DNA of 57,931 nucleotides from Methylobacterium sp. CB376 (GTDB taxonomy: Bacteria; Pseudomonadota; Alphaproteobacteria; Rhizobiales; Beijerinckiaceae). A program made the translations under genes and the position numbers. A model generated the notes under the pieces. That model was not told the origin of the DNA and ran no database searches. It saw nothing but the letters and a program-made list of their open reading frames with translations. The stretch is taken from positions 1 through 57,931 of the forward strand of contig NZ_CP121649.1 in assembly GCF_029714205.1 (NCBI RefSeq). Direction: 5' to 3'. Every line of letters starts with the position of its first letter. Position 1 is the stretch's first letter. Below, piece after piece: positions 42,727 through 50,679 of the stretch.

Positions 42727-44075
42727 CGGCGAACGTGCGCCCCATCCGCCGCCCCGCTCCGCCCGACAACGATCCGGTGCTCACCGAGAGCAGCATCGCG
42801 GCCCTGGTCGTGGAGCGATTTCGCGACCAGCTCCTCTACGACCACGGCCAGGCCTTATGGTTCGAGTGGGCCGGCACCTGCTGGGTGCCGGACACCACCG
42901 GGGGCGTCTTCGACCGCTGCCACACCGTGGTGCAGGAGCAGATGCGCCTCCTCTCCCCCAAGAAGCAGGTGCGGCTTGGCACGGCCAAGTTCGTGTCCGG
43001 CGTCGAGAAGCTGTGCCGTCATGCCCGGACCTTCGTCGCGCAGAGCGAGGATTGGGACGGCGACCCGATGGTGCTCGGCACGCCCGGCGGCGTCGTGGAC
43101 CTCACCACCGGCAAGATGCGTCGGGCCGAGCCGGGCGACCGGATCACGAAGCAGACGGCGGTGGCGCCGGCCGACACGGCGGATTGCCCGCGCTTCCTGC
43201 GCTTCCTCAACGAGGCGACCGGCTCAGACCTGGGGCTGATGCGGTTCCTTCAACAGTGGGCCGGATACAGCCTCACCGGCCGCACCACCGAGCACGCCGT
43301 CGTCTTCGTGTTCGGCGGCGGCGGCAACGGCAAGTCGGTCTACCTGAAGGTGCTCGCGACCGCGCTGGCGTCCTACGCCGCGACGGCGACCATGGACGCG
43401 TTCGTTGCCAGCAAGCACGCCCAGCACACGACCGACCTCGCGATGCTCAAAGGCGCCCGGTTCGTGTCCGCGTCCGAGACGCAGGAAGGCCGAGCGTGGG
43501 ATGAGGCCCGGCTGAAGTCGTTCACGGGCGGCGACGCGATCACCGCGCGCTTCATGCATAGGGACAACATGACCTTCGTGCCGACGTGCAAGATCACGAT
43601 CGTTGGGAACCACAAGCCCAAGATCCGCACCGTGGACGAGGCGATGCGGCGCCGCCTCAACATCGTGCCGTTCATCCGCAAGCCCGCCGAGCCCGATCCC
43701 GATCTGGAGCGCAAGCTGCTGGCCGAGTTGCCCGGCATCCTGCGGTGGCCCATCGACGGCTGCCTGGACTGGCAGGAGCACGGTCTCATCCGGCCCGACG
43801 CCGTCCTGGCCGCGACGGATGAGTACTTGGCCGACGAGGACCTGTTCGGTCAGTGGGTCGAGGACCGGTGCAAGGTGGATCCCGGCAATCGGCAGATGCG
43901 AACGCCGAACCAGGACCTCTACGCCTCGTGGTGCGACTTCGCCGAACGGGTCGGGGCGCGGCACGGCACGCTGCACGAGCTGGGCGAGAAGCTGAGCAAG
44001 CTCGGGCTCGCGCGCTACAAGTCGGGCGGCGTCCGCGGCTTCGAAGGCATCTACGTGACGAGCACGGGCGCGTAG
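42723..44075 (+). CDS. D5/P4-type primase-helicase (SF3)
   Basis: The 450-residue protein is a phage/plasmid primase C-terminal module. D5_N is at about 60-180 (DWDGDPMVLGTPGGVVDLTT), the SF3 Walker A GGGGNGKS is at 198-205, Walker B is in LKGARFVSASETQE, and sensor 1 is in TCKITIVGNHKPKI. A C-terminal winged-helix region follows. It unwinds DNA at an origin; P4 alpha protein is the model. No N-terminal primase domain is present. The GGGACAC repeats begin 13 bases downstream. Confidence 0.92.
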   Translation: MTANVRPIRRPAPPDNDPVLTESSIAALVVERFRDQLLYDHGQALWFEWAGTCWVPDTTGGVFDRCHTVVQEQMRLLSPKKQVRLGTAKFVSGVEKLCRHARTFVAQSEDWDGDPMVLGTPGGVVDLTTGKMRRAEPGDRITKQTAVAPADTADCPRFLRFLNEATGSDLGLMRFLQQWAGYSLTGRTTEHAVVFVFGGGGNGKSVYLKVLATALASYAATATMDAFVASKHAQHTTDLAMLKGARFVSASETQEGRAWDEARLKSFTGGDAITARFMHRDNMTFVPTCKITIVGNHKPKIRTVDEAMRRRLNIVPFIRKPAEPDPDLERKLLAELPGILRWPIDGCLDWQEHGLIRPDAVLAATDEYLADEDLFGQWVEDRCKVDPGNRQMRTPNQDLYASWCDFAERVGARHGTLHELGEKLSKLGLARYKSGGVRGFEGIYVTSTGA

Positions 44076-44087
44076 GCCCAGAGGCCA

Positions 44088-44397
44088 GGGACACCTTGGG
44101 ACGGCATTGGGACGCGGGCCTCGGTCTGCGTCCTTTTTCGTTCGCGAACCGTTCGGCGGCCTGCCGATCGATTGGGACACCTGCCCTGGATTTGGGACAC
44201 GTCAGGGACGCCTGCTCCGACCGGTGTCCCAACCTCCTGCCCTAAAATTGATAGGCCATGAAAGGGCTTAAGCCACGTCTTGGGGCATTTGGGACGCTTG
44301 GGACACCGAAATCGGGTATCTCAGAGATACCGCGCACACACAGGCGCACGATCAGGGATTTGCCGCTTTTGGTGTCCCAGGTGTCCCAGTGTCCCAA
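44088..44397. repeat. Cluster of about 12 GGGACAC-type repeats (candidate origin)
   Basis: TTGGGAC(A/G)C(C) or its inverse occurs at 44088, 44096, 44107, 44172, 44192, 44223 (inverse), 44289, 44298, 44371, 44380 and 44389 (inverse), with a weaker GGGACGCC near 44205. The array has both orientations, as in P4-like iterons. A perfect 17-bp palindrome GGTATCTCAGAGATACC lies at 44315-44331. Confidence 0.8.
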
Positions 44398-44789
44398 CCT
44401 CCCAGCCGCTTCGCGTGAGAGAACCGTCGCAGGCTGCCGGGGGATCAGTGCTTCCCGTGGCCACCGACACGACGTTCTGAGGATGGATCGCGGGATGCTG
44501 TGTCTCCCGGTAGCCCTACGACGGTGCCGACGCTCTGATGCTCAAAGGATGCCAGACAGTCGCCAGCGCAACGGTTCGGTGAAGGCGAGGGGTCAGGAGA
44601 GCAGTTCTGGCGGGGCTCGGGGACGGCACATGAGAGGCCGGATCCTTATGGATCAAAGACTTGGCCTGAATGACGCGAATCGAAGTACGGTGGAATGGTC
44701 AGCCGCACAGCCAAACCTCGACGGCGACCGTAACCTGCCCCTCGTAACGTGACGCAGCGTCATAGATTAGCAGGTCAGCTGTTCTAGCC
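44398..44789. other. Stretch without a supported gene
   Basis: Between the repeat array and the recombinase. It probably belongs to the same replication/recombination control region. No frame is convincing. Confidence 0.4.
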
Positions 44790-44861
44790 GTAAACCTCTC
44801 TTGATGGCTTTACAGACGGGTCGGAATAATGTAAGCCTGATGCAGCAGTTTAGTGGTTTAC
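44790..44861. promoter_or_regulatory. Candidate recombination site before the serine recombinase
   Basis: GTAAACC (44790-44796), CTTTACAG (44808-44815), GTAAGCC (44831-44837) and GGTTTAC (44855-44861) form spaced direct and inverted half-sites directly before the recombinase ATG. Confidence 0.4.
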
Positions 44862-44865
44862 AGTC

Positions 44866-45540
44866 ATGGCGACCTACGGCTATCAGCGGGTGTCGAGCGA
44901 GGGCCAGGAGGACGGCACGTCGCTCGACGAGCAGGGCAAGCGCATCCGCGGCCTGTGCATGATGCAGGGCCTCGACGAGCCGGTGTTCTTCCGGGACGTA
45001 TGCCAGGGCAAGATCCCGCTCGGGGACCGCCCAGGCGGTTGCCGCCTCCTTCACGCGCTGAAGCCGGGCGACAACCTCGTCGTCTTGAAGCTCGACCGCA
45101 TCTTCCGCAACGCGACCGACGCACTCACGCAGGCGGACGCCTTCAAGGCCAAGGGCGTGAACCTCTATCTCATCGACATGGGCACCGAGCCGGTGACGAA
45201 CAACGGCACGAGCCGCATGTTCTTCGGCATGCTGGCTTTGATGGCCGAGTTCGAGCGCGAGCGGATCCGGGAGCGCACGCAGGACGGCAAGGCGGCCAAG
45301 GCAGCCAGGGGCGGCTACATCGGGGGGTCGAGGCCCTTCGGGTACGACGTCGTCGGCACCGGCAAGGACGCCGTCCTGAGGCCCCGTGAGAGCGAGCACG
45401 AGTACGTCCAGCAGATCGTAGCGCGACGCGAGGCCGGCGAATCCCTGCGCAGCATCAGCGCGTGGCTGGCGACCCGGGGCGTGAAACTCTCGCATGTCGG
45501 TGTCGCCAACGTGCGAGAGCGCGATGCGAACCCCAATTGA
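44866..45540 (+). CDS. Serine recombinase (resolvase family)
   Basis: The 224-residue recombinase has the catalytic block YGYQRVSSEGQ (Ser 10 or 11), KLDRIFRNATDALTQ, and the E-helix LALMAEFERERIRERTQDGK. The C-terminus has a short zinc-less DNA-binding segment (RPFGYDVVGTGKDAVLRP, EYVQQIVARREAGESLRSIS). At this length it is not a large serine integrase; it may invert or resolve DNA, or integrate with help. The gene belongs to the phage-like module. Confidence 0.88.
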   Translation: MATYGYQRVSSEGQEDGTSLDEQGKRIRGLCMMQGLDEPVFFRDVCQGKIPLGDRPGGCRLLHALKPGDNLVVLKLDRIFRNATDALTQADAFKAKGVNLYLIDMGTEPVTNNGTSRMFFGMLALMAEFERERIRERTQDGKAAKAARGGYIGGSRPFGYDVVGTGKDAVLRPRESEHEYVQQIVARREAGESLRSISAWLATRGVKLSHVGVANVRERDANPN

Positions 45541-45559
45541 ATGGTGGCGAGCGTTGTTG

Positions 45560-45679
45560 CTATCTTGAAAATGAAGTAACAAGCATAAACAAAACAAAGA
45601 AGAATAATATAGATCCGCCAATCATGAGTGGCATGGCAAAATCTTTTCCTTCCGGATCATGTCTCTCTGTCTCTGACAT
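45560..45679 (-). CDS. Small single-pass membrane protein (39 aa)
   Basis: MSETERHDPEGKDFAMPLMI, then GGSILFFFVLFMLVTSFSR. A charged N-terminus precedes one hydrophobic helix (about residues 16-37). RBS GAGAGGGG stands at good spacing. It lies convergent to the recombinase, 19 bases from its stop. The function is unknown. Confidence 0.6.
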   Translation of the reverse strand: MSETERHDPEGKDFAMPLMIGGSILFFFVLFMLVTSFSR

Positions 45680-46006
45680 ATTGAATCCCCTCTCTTTATG
45701 GTCGGACCTACGTAGCGCGCCGGCATGCGGCCAGCCAAGCTGAGCCGAAGATCTTAAAGTGTGCCTGAGGGTGGCGGCCCGGCTGAGGCCCGTCTGCAAC
45801 ACCTCGTCTCCGCTTCGACGCGCACGTTCCAGACCGGCTCGGTTTGCTGTAGTCTAGATACCGGGCCCCGAAGGTCCGCGCCGGTGCCCGCGTGATGCGG
45901 GGTACCGGTCCGCTGGTAGATCCAGCACCGGGACGTTGCGCACGCCTGCGCATGACGCCGTGGTCCACATGGACCGCACCCTCAGGCCGCTCAGTGGAGC
46001 GCCCCA
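45680..46006. other. Stretch without a supported gene
   Basis: It includes the promoter side of the small membrane gene. Nothing else is recognised. Confidence 0.35.
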
Positions 46007-46522
46007 TTGCTTCCCCCGACCTCACCCACCGCCTCGACGCGGCACGATTTTCATCTCGACATCGACATCGCCCCGCCCCGGGTGAATCCCTGCCCCTTCG
46101 ACCGCCTACGCAACCGCGGCGAGCTTGACATGGACCGCGTCCGCAACAACGCGCTCTACGCCGCCGGCAGTCGCCTGCGCGAGCACGCGCAGCACGCCGC
46201 CCTCGACGGCCTCGCCCGCGCTCGCCTGGACGGCACGCCCGGCAGCGGCCCGGGATCCCGCTGCCCGATCACGGAGACCGTCGAGCGCCACCGCCACACG
46301 CTCTTGCTCGCGAAGCAATCGATGCAGTCCCATGAATGGCAGATCGTGATTGCCGTTGTGATCGACGAGGCGACCCTTGAGCAGGCGGGCCGGTCCGCAG
46401 GCTACGGCAACAAGGCCGGTGCAACTGCCGTTGCGCTCGACCGCCTCCGGCACGGCCTCGCAGCCCTGGTCATGGCCTGGCGTCTGCTCCCGCCCGGTGA
46501 ACACCCGCTGTCCGTCGCGTGA
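46007..46522 (+). CDS. Putative HTH phage regulator
   Basis: The frame contains VNPCPFDRLRNRGELD, then ETVERHRHTLLLAKQSMQSH, WQIVIAVVIDEATLEQAGRS and AGYGNKAGATAVALDRLRHG. The second half resembles an HTH with DEATLEQAGRSAGYGNKAGA as the recognition region. The start is uncertain: TTG at 46007, GTG at 46082 or ATG at 46130. It sits at the head of the packaging genes. Confidence 0.55.
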   Translation: MLPPTSPTASTRHDFHLDIDIAPPRVNPCPFDRLRNRGELDMDRVRNNALYAAGSRLREHAQHAALDGLARARLDGTPGSGPGSRCPITETVERHRHTLLLAKQSMQSHEWQIVIAVVIDEATLEQAGRSAGYGNKAGATAVALDRLRHGLAALVMAWRLLPPGEHPLSVA

Positions 46523-46689
46523 TACATTTCGTCATATTTTGAGCCTGACGTATTCTTCTTGACAGGGTGGACGCCAGTCGGTTAGGTTTGGGTACCTTCC
46601 GCAACTGCGTCCAAATCCTGCCCCGCACTCGTGCGGGCGGTGACGCGTTCGCCTGCGGCGGGTTCTTTGAGCGTGTTAGCCAAACTCAC

Positions 46690-46716
46690 GGCCGTCCCTT
46701 CCGGGGCGGCCTTTTT
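46690..46716 (+). terminator. Intrinsic terminator
   Basis: GGCCGTCCC, loop TTCC, GGGGCGGCC and TTTTT. It ends the upstream transcript 20 bases before the next gene. Confidence 0.75.
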
Positions 46717-46735
46717 CTTATCGAGAGGAGTCCAC

Positions 46736-46963
46736 ATGTCTCCCCAAGATGATCGCCTTGATCTGCTGACCGGCTTCCAGACCATCGGCGATTATCTCGG
46801 CTGGTCTTATCGTAAAACACAGTATCGATCGTCAATCGGCGATCTTCCGACCTTCAAGGTTGGTCAACATGTCTGCGCCCGTCGCTCAACTTTGCGCGAT
46901 TGGGCCATGAAGATGGAGGCGAAAGCTTCCCGAGAAGGCAAGCTCGCCGATGTCGCGCCATAA
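46736..46963 (+). CDS. Excisionase/HTH-like small protein
   Basis: The 75-residue protein (LLTGFQTIGDYLGWSYRKTQ, then YRSSIGDLPTFKVGQHVCAR RSTLRDWAMKME) has the winged-helix pattern of excisionases and small MerR-like proteins that recognise phage att or promoter sites. RBS GAGAGGAG fixes the ATG at 46736. It overlaps the next gene by 14 bases. Confidence 0.65.
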   Translation: MSPQDDRLDLLTGFQTIGDYLGWSYRKTQYRSSIGDLPTFKVGQHVCARRSTLRDWAMKMEAKASREGKLADVAP

Positions 46964-47507
46964 TGCAGCCGCGCGAGCCCGACACGTCGAAGCCCAACGC
47001 CGGTACGCCAAGCGATGGCCCGAGAAGATCAGGGCGCAGCGCAAGGCACAGTACGCCCGCAAGCGCGGCAAGATCATCTTCGGATCGTGCGCTCACTGCG
47101 GCGAGACCGACCGTCTCGAAGCTCATCACGAAGATTACGACGCGCCGCTCGCTGTGATCGTGGTCTGCGGACCGTGCCATCGGGAGATCCACGCCCGCAT
47201 CCGGCTCCGCACCCTTGCTGAGCGCGCAATGGCCAAGCTGAGAACCCTGGAGGCACTGCCAGCGGCCAAGATGCCTCGTTGGCTACGGCACCCACTCCGA
47301 AACCGCGAACGGCCGTCCTGGGCCATCCTGGAGCCCCTAAAGCTATGCCGCGCAAGCCCGCATCCAATGCCGTGGCGAAGTCCGCGGTCAGCAACGGCAC
47401 GAGCCTGTTCCTGGTCGATGAGGTCGATCGCCGGTCAGCTCCGGCCCGCCGCTTCCGAGATATCGTCGGCGACGTCACCTCCGATCTCGGCGGCCGAGAC
47501 GAGGTGA
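46950..47507 (+). CDS. HNH-like phage endonuclease
   Basis: A basic N-terminus (AQRRYAKRWPEKIRAQRKAQ YARKR) precedes the treble-clef core CAHCGETDRLEAHHEDYDAP LAVIVVCGPCHREIHARI (about residues 49-86), with both Cys pairs and the HH. HNH proteins before terminases help in DNA packaging. The open frame runs to 47507 and overlaps the next gene by 163 bases; the last 50 residues look less coding-like, so the true gene may be shorter or shifted. Confidence 0.7.
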   Translation: MSRHNAAARARHVEAQRRYAKRWPEKIRAQRKAQYARKRGKIIFGSCAHCGETDRLEAHHEDYDAPLAVIVVCGPCHREIHARIRLRTLAERAMAKLRTLEALPAAKMPRWLRHPLRNRERPSWAILEPLKLCRASPHPMPWRSPRSATARACSWSMRSIAGQLRPAASEISSATSPPISAAETR

Positions 47508-47737
47508 CGGCTGTCCAGCAGCAGCTGATCCGCCGCTTCGCCACGCTCGCCCTGACCCTGGAACTCCAGGAGGCCGCGATCGTGGAGGGCGGGCAAGTCG
47601 ACCTGGATCTCTACGGCCGCCTGTCCGGCCAGATGAACCGGCTCGCCTCGACCCTCGGGCTCAAGCGGGTAATGCGCGACGCCAACGAACTCGACCTCAA
47701 AGCGTACATGGCGCGGAAAGCGGGGGTGTTGTCGTGA
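47345..47737 (+). CDS. Small terminase subunit candidate
   Basis: The 130-residue protein (VDEVDRRSAPARRFRDIVGD, RDEVTAVQQQLIRRFATLAL, SGQMNRLASTLGLKRVMRDA) is helical and overlaps the large terminase start by four bases (47734-47737). Its position and length fit a small terminase, which recognises pac or cos sites. ATG 47345 follows GGAG; a TTG at 47279 is an alternative. Confidence 0.6.
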   Translation: MPRKPASNAVAKSAVSNGTSLFLVDEVDRRSAPARRFRDIVGDVTSDLGGRDEVTAVQQQLIRRFATLALTLELQEAAIVEGGQVDLDLYGRLSGQMNRLASTLGLKRVMRDANELDLKAYMARKAGVLS

Positions 47738-49134
47738 CGATCATCGACGCGCTCACCGACCCGCATCTGTTCGGCTCGGCCATCCGCGACCCGGCGACCT
47801 TCACGGCGTGGCGGGTCTTCCTGAAAGCGTTCTTCGGCCTGTCCATGAACGAGGCCGAGTTGGAGATCTTCCGGGCCTGTACCGGCCGCGAGGTGCCGCC
47901 CACCACCCCGATGGCCGAGGCCCATCTGCCGACCGGGCGGAGAGCCGGGAAGTCGTTCGTCCTCGCCCTGATCGCGGTCTACCTCGCGGCCTTCCGTGAG
48001 TACCGCGGTTACCTCGCCCCGGGCGAGCGCGCCACCGTGATGGTCCTCGCCGCCGATCGTCGGCAGGCGCGTGTCATCTTCCGCTACTGCAAAGGTCTGC
48101 TCGCCGGCTCACCGCTCCTCGCCAACCTGATCGAACGCGAGACGGCCGAGGCGCTGGACCTCGCGAACGGCGTCACGATCGAGATCGGCACCGCCTCGGT
48201 GAAGACGACGCGCGGCTACAGTCTAGCGGCGGTGCTGTGCGACGAGATCGCGTTCTGGGAGACCAGTGAGGACAGCGCGTCGCCGGACTACGAGATCCTG
48301 AACGCGCTGCGCCCCGGTATGGCGACGATCCCGGGCTCGGTGCTGCTCTGCGCCTCGTCTCCCTACGCCCGCAAAGGCGCGCTCTGGGACGCCTTCTCGC
48401 GGCACTTCGGGCAGGACAACTCGGACGTGCTCGTGTGGCGAGCCGCTACCCGGGTGATGAACCCCACGGTGCCGGAGCGGACCATCGACGAGGCGTACCA
48501 GCGCGACCCCGCAGCCGCCGCGGCCGAGTACGGGGCCGAGTTCCGCAGCGACATCGAGTCCTTCGTTAGTCTCGACGTCGTCAAGGCGTGCATCGACTCC
48601 GGGGTCATGGAACGTCTGCGCCACGCGGGCCGGCACGTCGCGTTCGTGGATCCCTCGGGCGGCTCGGCCGACAGCATGACGCTGGCCATCGCGCACCACC
48701 AGGCGGGCAAGGCCGTGCTGGACGCCGTCCGTGAGATACGCCCGCCGTTCTCGCCCGAGCAGGTCGTCGAGGAATTCGCCGGCCTCATGAAGTCCTATGG
48801 AATCCGTGAGGTCACGGGCGACAGGTACGCGGGCGAGTGGCCGCGGGAGCGGTTCCGAGTACACGGCATCAACTACAAGGTCTCGGAGAAGTCGAAGTCC
48901 GACCTCTACCGCGACCTCCTGCCGTTGCTGAACTCGGCGAAGGTCTCGCTCCTCGACCACCCGCGCCTCGTTCAGCAGCTCGTTGCGCTCGAACGCCGGA
49001 CCGCCCGCGGCGGGCGCGACTCCATCGATCACCCGCGCGGCGGACACGACGACCTGGCGAACGCCGTCGCGGGTGTCCTGGTCGGACTCGCTCGCCCCCA
49101 GAACACCTTCCAGGTGTTGCCCTTCCCGTTTTGA
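47734..49134 (+). CDS. Large terminase subunit
   Basis: This 466-residue packaging motor has the ATPase Walker A GRRAGKS at 68-74, Walker B LAAVLCDEIAFW with CDE near 169-171, and the coupling segment VLLCASSPYARKG. The RNase H-like nuclease has VAFVDPSGGSADSMT, VTGDRYAGEW and HDDLANAVAGVL as acidic sites. The gene is complete and probably active. No portal or capsid gene follows, which is unusual for a prophage. Confidence 0.93.
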   Translation: MTIIDALTDPHLFGSAIRDPATFTAWRVFLKAFFGLSMNEAELEIFRACTGREVPPTTPMAEAHLPTGRRAGKSFVLALIAVYLAAFREYRGYLAPGERATVMVLAADRRQARVIFRYCKGLLAGSPLLANLIERETAEALDLANGVTIEIGTASVKTTRGYSLAAVLCDEIAFWETSEDSASPDYEILNALRPGMATIPGSVLLCASSPYARKGALWDAFSRHFGQDNSDVLVWRAATRVMNPTVPERTIDEAYQRDPAAAAAEYGAEFRSDIESFVSLDVVKACIDSGVMERLRHAGRHVAFVDPSGGSADSMTLAIAHHQAGKAVLDAVREIRPPFSPEQVVEEFAGLMKSYGIREVTGDRYAGEWPRERFRVHGINYKVSEKSKSDLYRDLLPLLNSAKVSLLDHPRLVQQLVALERRTARGGRDSIDHPRGGHDDLANAVAGVLVGLARPQNTFQVLPFPF

Positions 49135-49166
49135 CATCCAAACAGAACTAAGGATCCGACGACCCA

Positions 49167-49511
49167 ATGGCTTATCCTACCAAGACCCTGCCGCTAGATG
49201 ACTCCGGTAATGTCAGCGGCGCCGCCACGGCAATCACGACGCTAAGGGCTGCCGCCGGCACTCGCTATGCAAATGCCGTCACCGCTCTACACGCGGCGTT
49301 CGTTGACCTCCAAGCACTGGACGTACTCACGAACAACACGAATGTTGGCGGCAACGGCATGGCGGTCAACACCTTCACGGGTGGCGAGGCCGAATGGCGC
49401 CTGCCGCTGATGCTCCGGCACCCGGTCTACATCCCGAACATCCCGGGCAATCCGAATTGGGCCGCCGAGTCACGTGCTCGTCTCGACATTTACTTCTCGA
49501 ACCTGAGCTGA
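49167..49511 (+). CDS. Unknown protein after the terminase (114 aa)
   Basis: MAYPTKTLPLDDSGNVSGAA opens a protein with a helical middle (RYANAVTALHAAFVDLQALD) and a strand-rich end (RLDIYFSNLS). It is in the packaging operon, 32 bases after terL. No family is recognised; a virion-associated role is possible by position. Confidence 0.65.
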   Translation: MAYPTKTLPLDDSGNVSGAATAITTLRAAAGTRYANAVTALHAAFVDLQALDVLTNNTNVGGNGMAVNTFTGGEAEWRLPLMLRHPVYIPNIPGNPNWAAESRARLDIYFSNLS

Positions 49512-49519
49512 GATACACG

Positions 49520-50215
49520 ATGTCCAACAAAGGCAACATCGCCGAATTCTGGCAGCAGGCCGTCCGGCAGCAGCTCGATCAGTGTCCAGCGCTGCGGTCC
49601 GATTCCCAGACGGGCAGCCCGGTCGTGGCCGCGCTCCGCTCTGCCACGTCGCGCGCGGCGGAGATCTCCGCGGCCTTCGGTCGGATCGGCGAGCGCACCC
49701 GCCGCGATCCCCATCTCACCGAGGCTGGCAAGCGGGACAAGATCACGACCGTGGCGACCCGCGACACGCTCGGTCCGCTGAGGCGGACGCAGCGCGAGGT
49801 GGCCGAGGTGAAGGCGCAGGTCGCCGCGAAGCGTGCCGCGTGCGTCGTCCGGCGCGGCACCGACCCCGTCGAGGAGATGAGACGCCAGGAGGTCCGCGCT
49901 TTCCTTCGCAGTCTGCCCGATCCAGGCAAGCGGATCGGCGCAGCGATGCAGGATCCCGAGATCGCCCGCGCCGTCGTGGAGGCCAGCCCGATGCTGTCCG
50001 GCATGGATGCGGCGAACTACCAGCGTATCCACGATGAAGTCGTCAAGGCCGAGCATGGCGACGTGCTTGCCGAACTGGATGGGCTGAAGGAAGTCATCCA
50101 ATACGCTGAGAACATCATGGCGTTCTGCCACAACTCAGTCCGTGATACGCTCGGCGAAAACCGGGAGACTGACAAGCTGATCGCGGATTTCAACAAGGAA
50201 TACGACGCAAGCTAA
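49520..50215 (+). CDS. Unknown helical protein (231 aa)
   Basis: The long helical protein (AEFWQQAVRQQLDQCPALRS, LRRTQREVAEVKAQVAAKRA, LDGLKEVIQYAENIMAFCHN) lies eight bases after the preceding gene. A scaffold or packaging accessory is conceivable. It has no signal or membrane segment. The family is not recognised. Confidence 0.65.
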   Translation: MSNKGNIAEFWQQAVRQQLDQCPALRSDSQTGSPVVAALRSATSRAAEISAAFGRIGERTRRDPHLTEAGKRDKITTVATRDTLGPLRRTQREVAEVKAQVAAKRAACVVRRGTDPVEEMRRQEVRAFLRSLPDPGKRIGAAMQDPEIARAVVEASPMLSGMDAANYQRIHDEVVKAEHGDVLAELDGLKEVIQYAENIMAFCHNSVRDTLGENRETDKLIADFNKEYDAS

Positions 50216-50360
50216 GCGTCAGAGATCGCGCCGTCCCGTGGTGGGTGGCGGCGCGATGGAGGCCCTGGCCGCTCCGCCGTCAGCCACGCGGCGTCGAGCG
50301 GCCGGGCCGACCCTGAGTTTTTCCGGCGGCTCCCCTTCGCCGGAACGGGAAAAACCATCC

Positions 50361-50588
50361 ATGACCGACACCGATCGCGCCAACATGGGCGCTTTATTCC
50401 GTGAGGTCGCGACGAAATTGGGCGGCTACGTGCCCGGTCGCGGCATGGTATTCAGCGACTGCGTTGCCCGCGCTCTCGGCTACTACGATGCTACTTTGCT
50501 CAGAGCGCACATGCGAGACCCCAACAATGTCGAGTGGCGCCGCCGCCTGATCGACGCGGTCGCCATGCTGAAGGCGGCGCGTCCGTGA
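50361..50588 (+). CDS. Small unknown protein (75 aa)
   Basis: TDRANMGALFREVATKLGGY, then VFSDCVARALGYYDATLLRA HMRDPNNVEW. It resembles short helical proteins at the end of phage modules. The ATG at 50361 was chosen over longer frames because of the coding-like composition after it. A hairpin-like GGCGGCTCCCC...GCC stretch lies just upstream. Confidence 0.5.
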   Translation: MTDTDRANMGALFREVATKLGGYVPGRGMVFSDCVARALGYYDATLLRAHMRDPNNVEWRRRLIDAVAMLKAARP

Positions 50589-50679
50589 GCGGGATCGGCC
50601 GATCCGCCGGATCCTCGCCGAGCAAGAATGGCAATGCCCACCGGGGCCCGCGTCGTCGACATTAGATCGTCTGTGGCTA

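Noticed and set aside
46600..46640. Possible tRNA 3' end (CGTCCAAATCCTGCCCCGCA) as attachment site
   Set aside because: Only a T-loop-like fragment; no second copy was found to act as the other attachment end.
44866..50588. Complete prophage
   Set aside because: Portal, capsid, head-tail and lysis genes are absent; called a satellite-like module instead.
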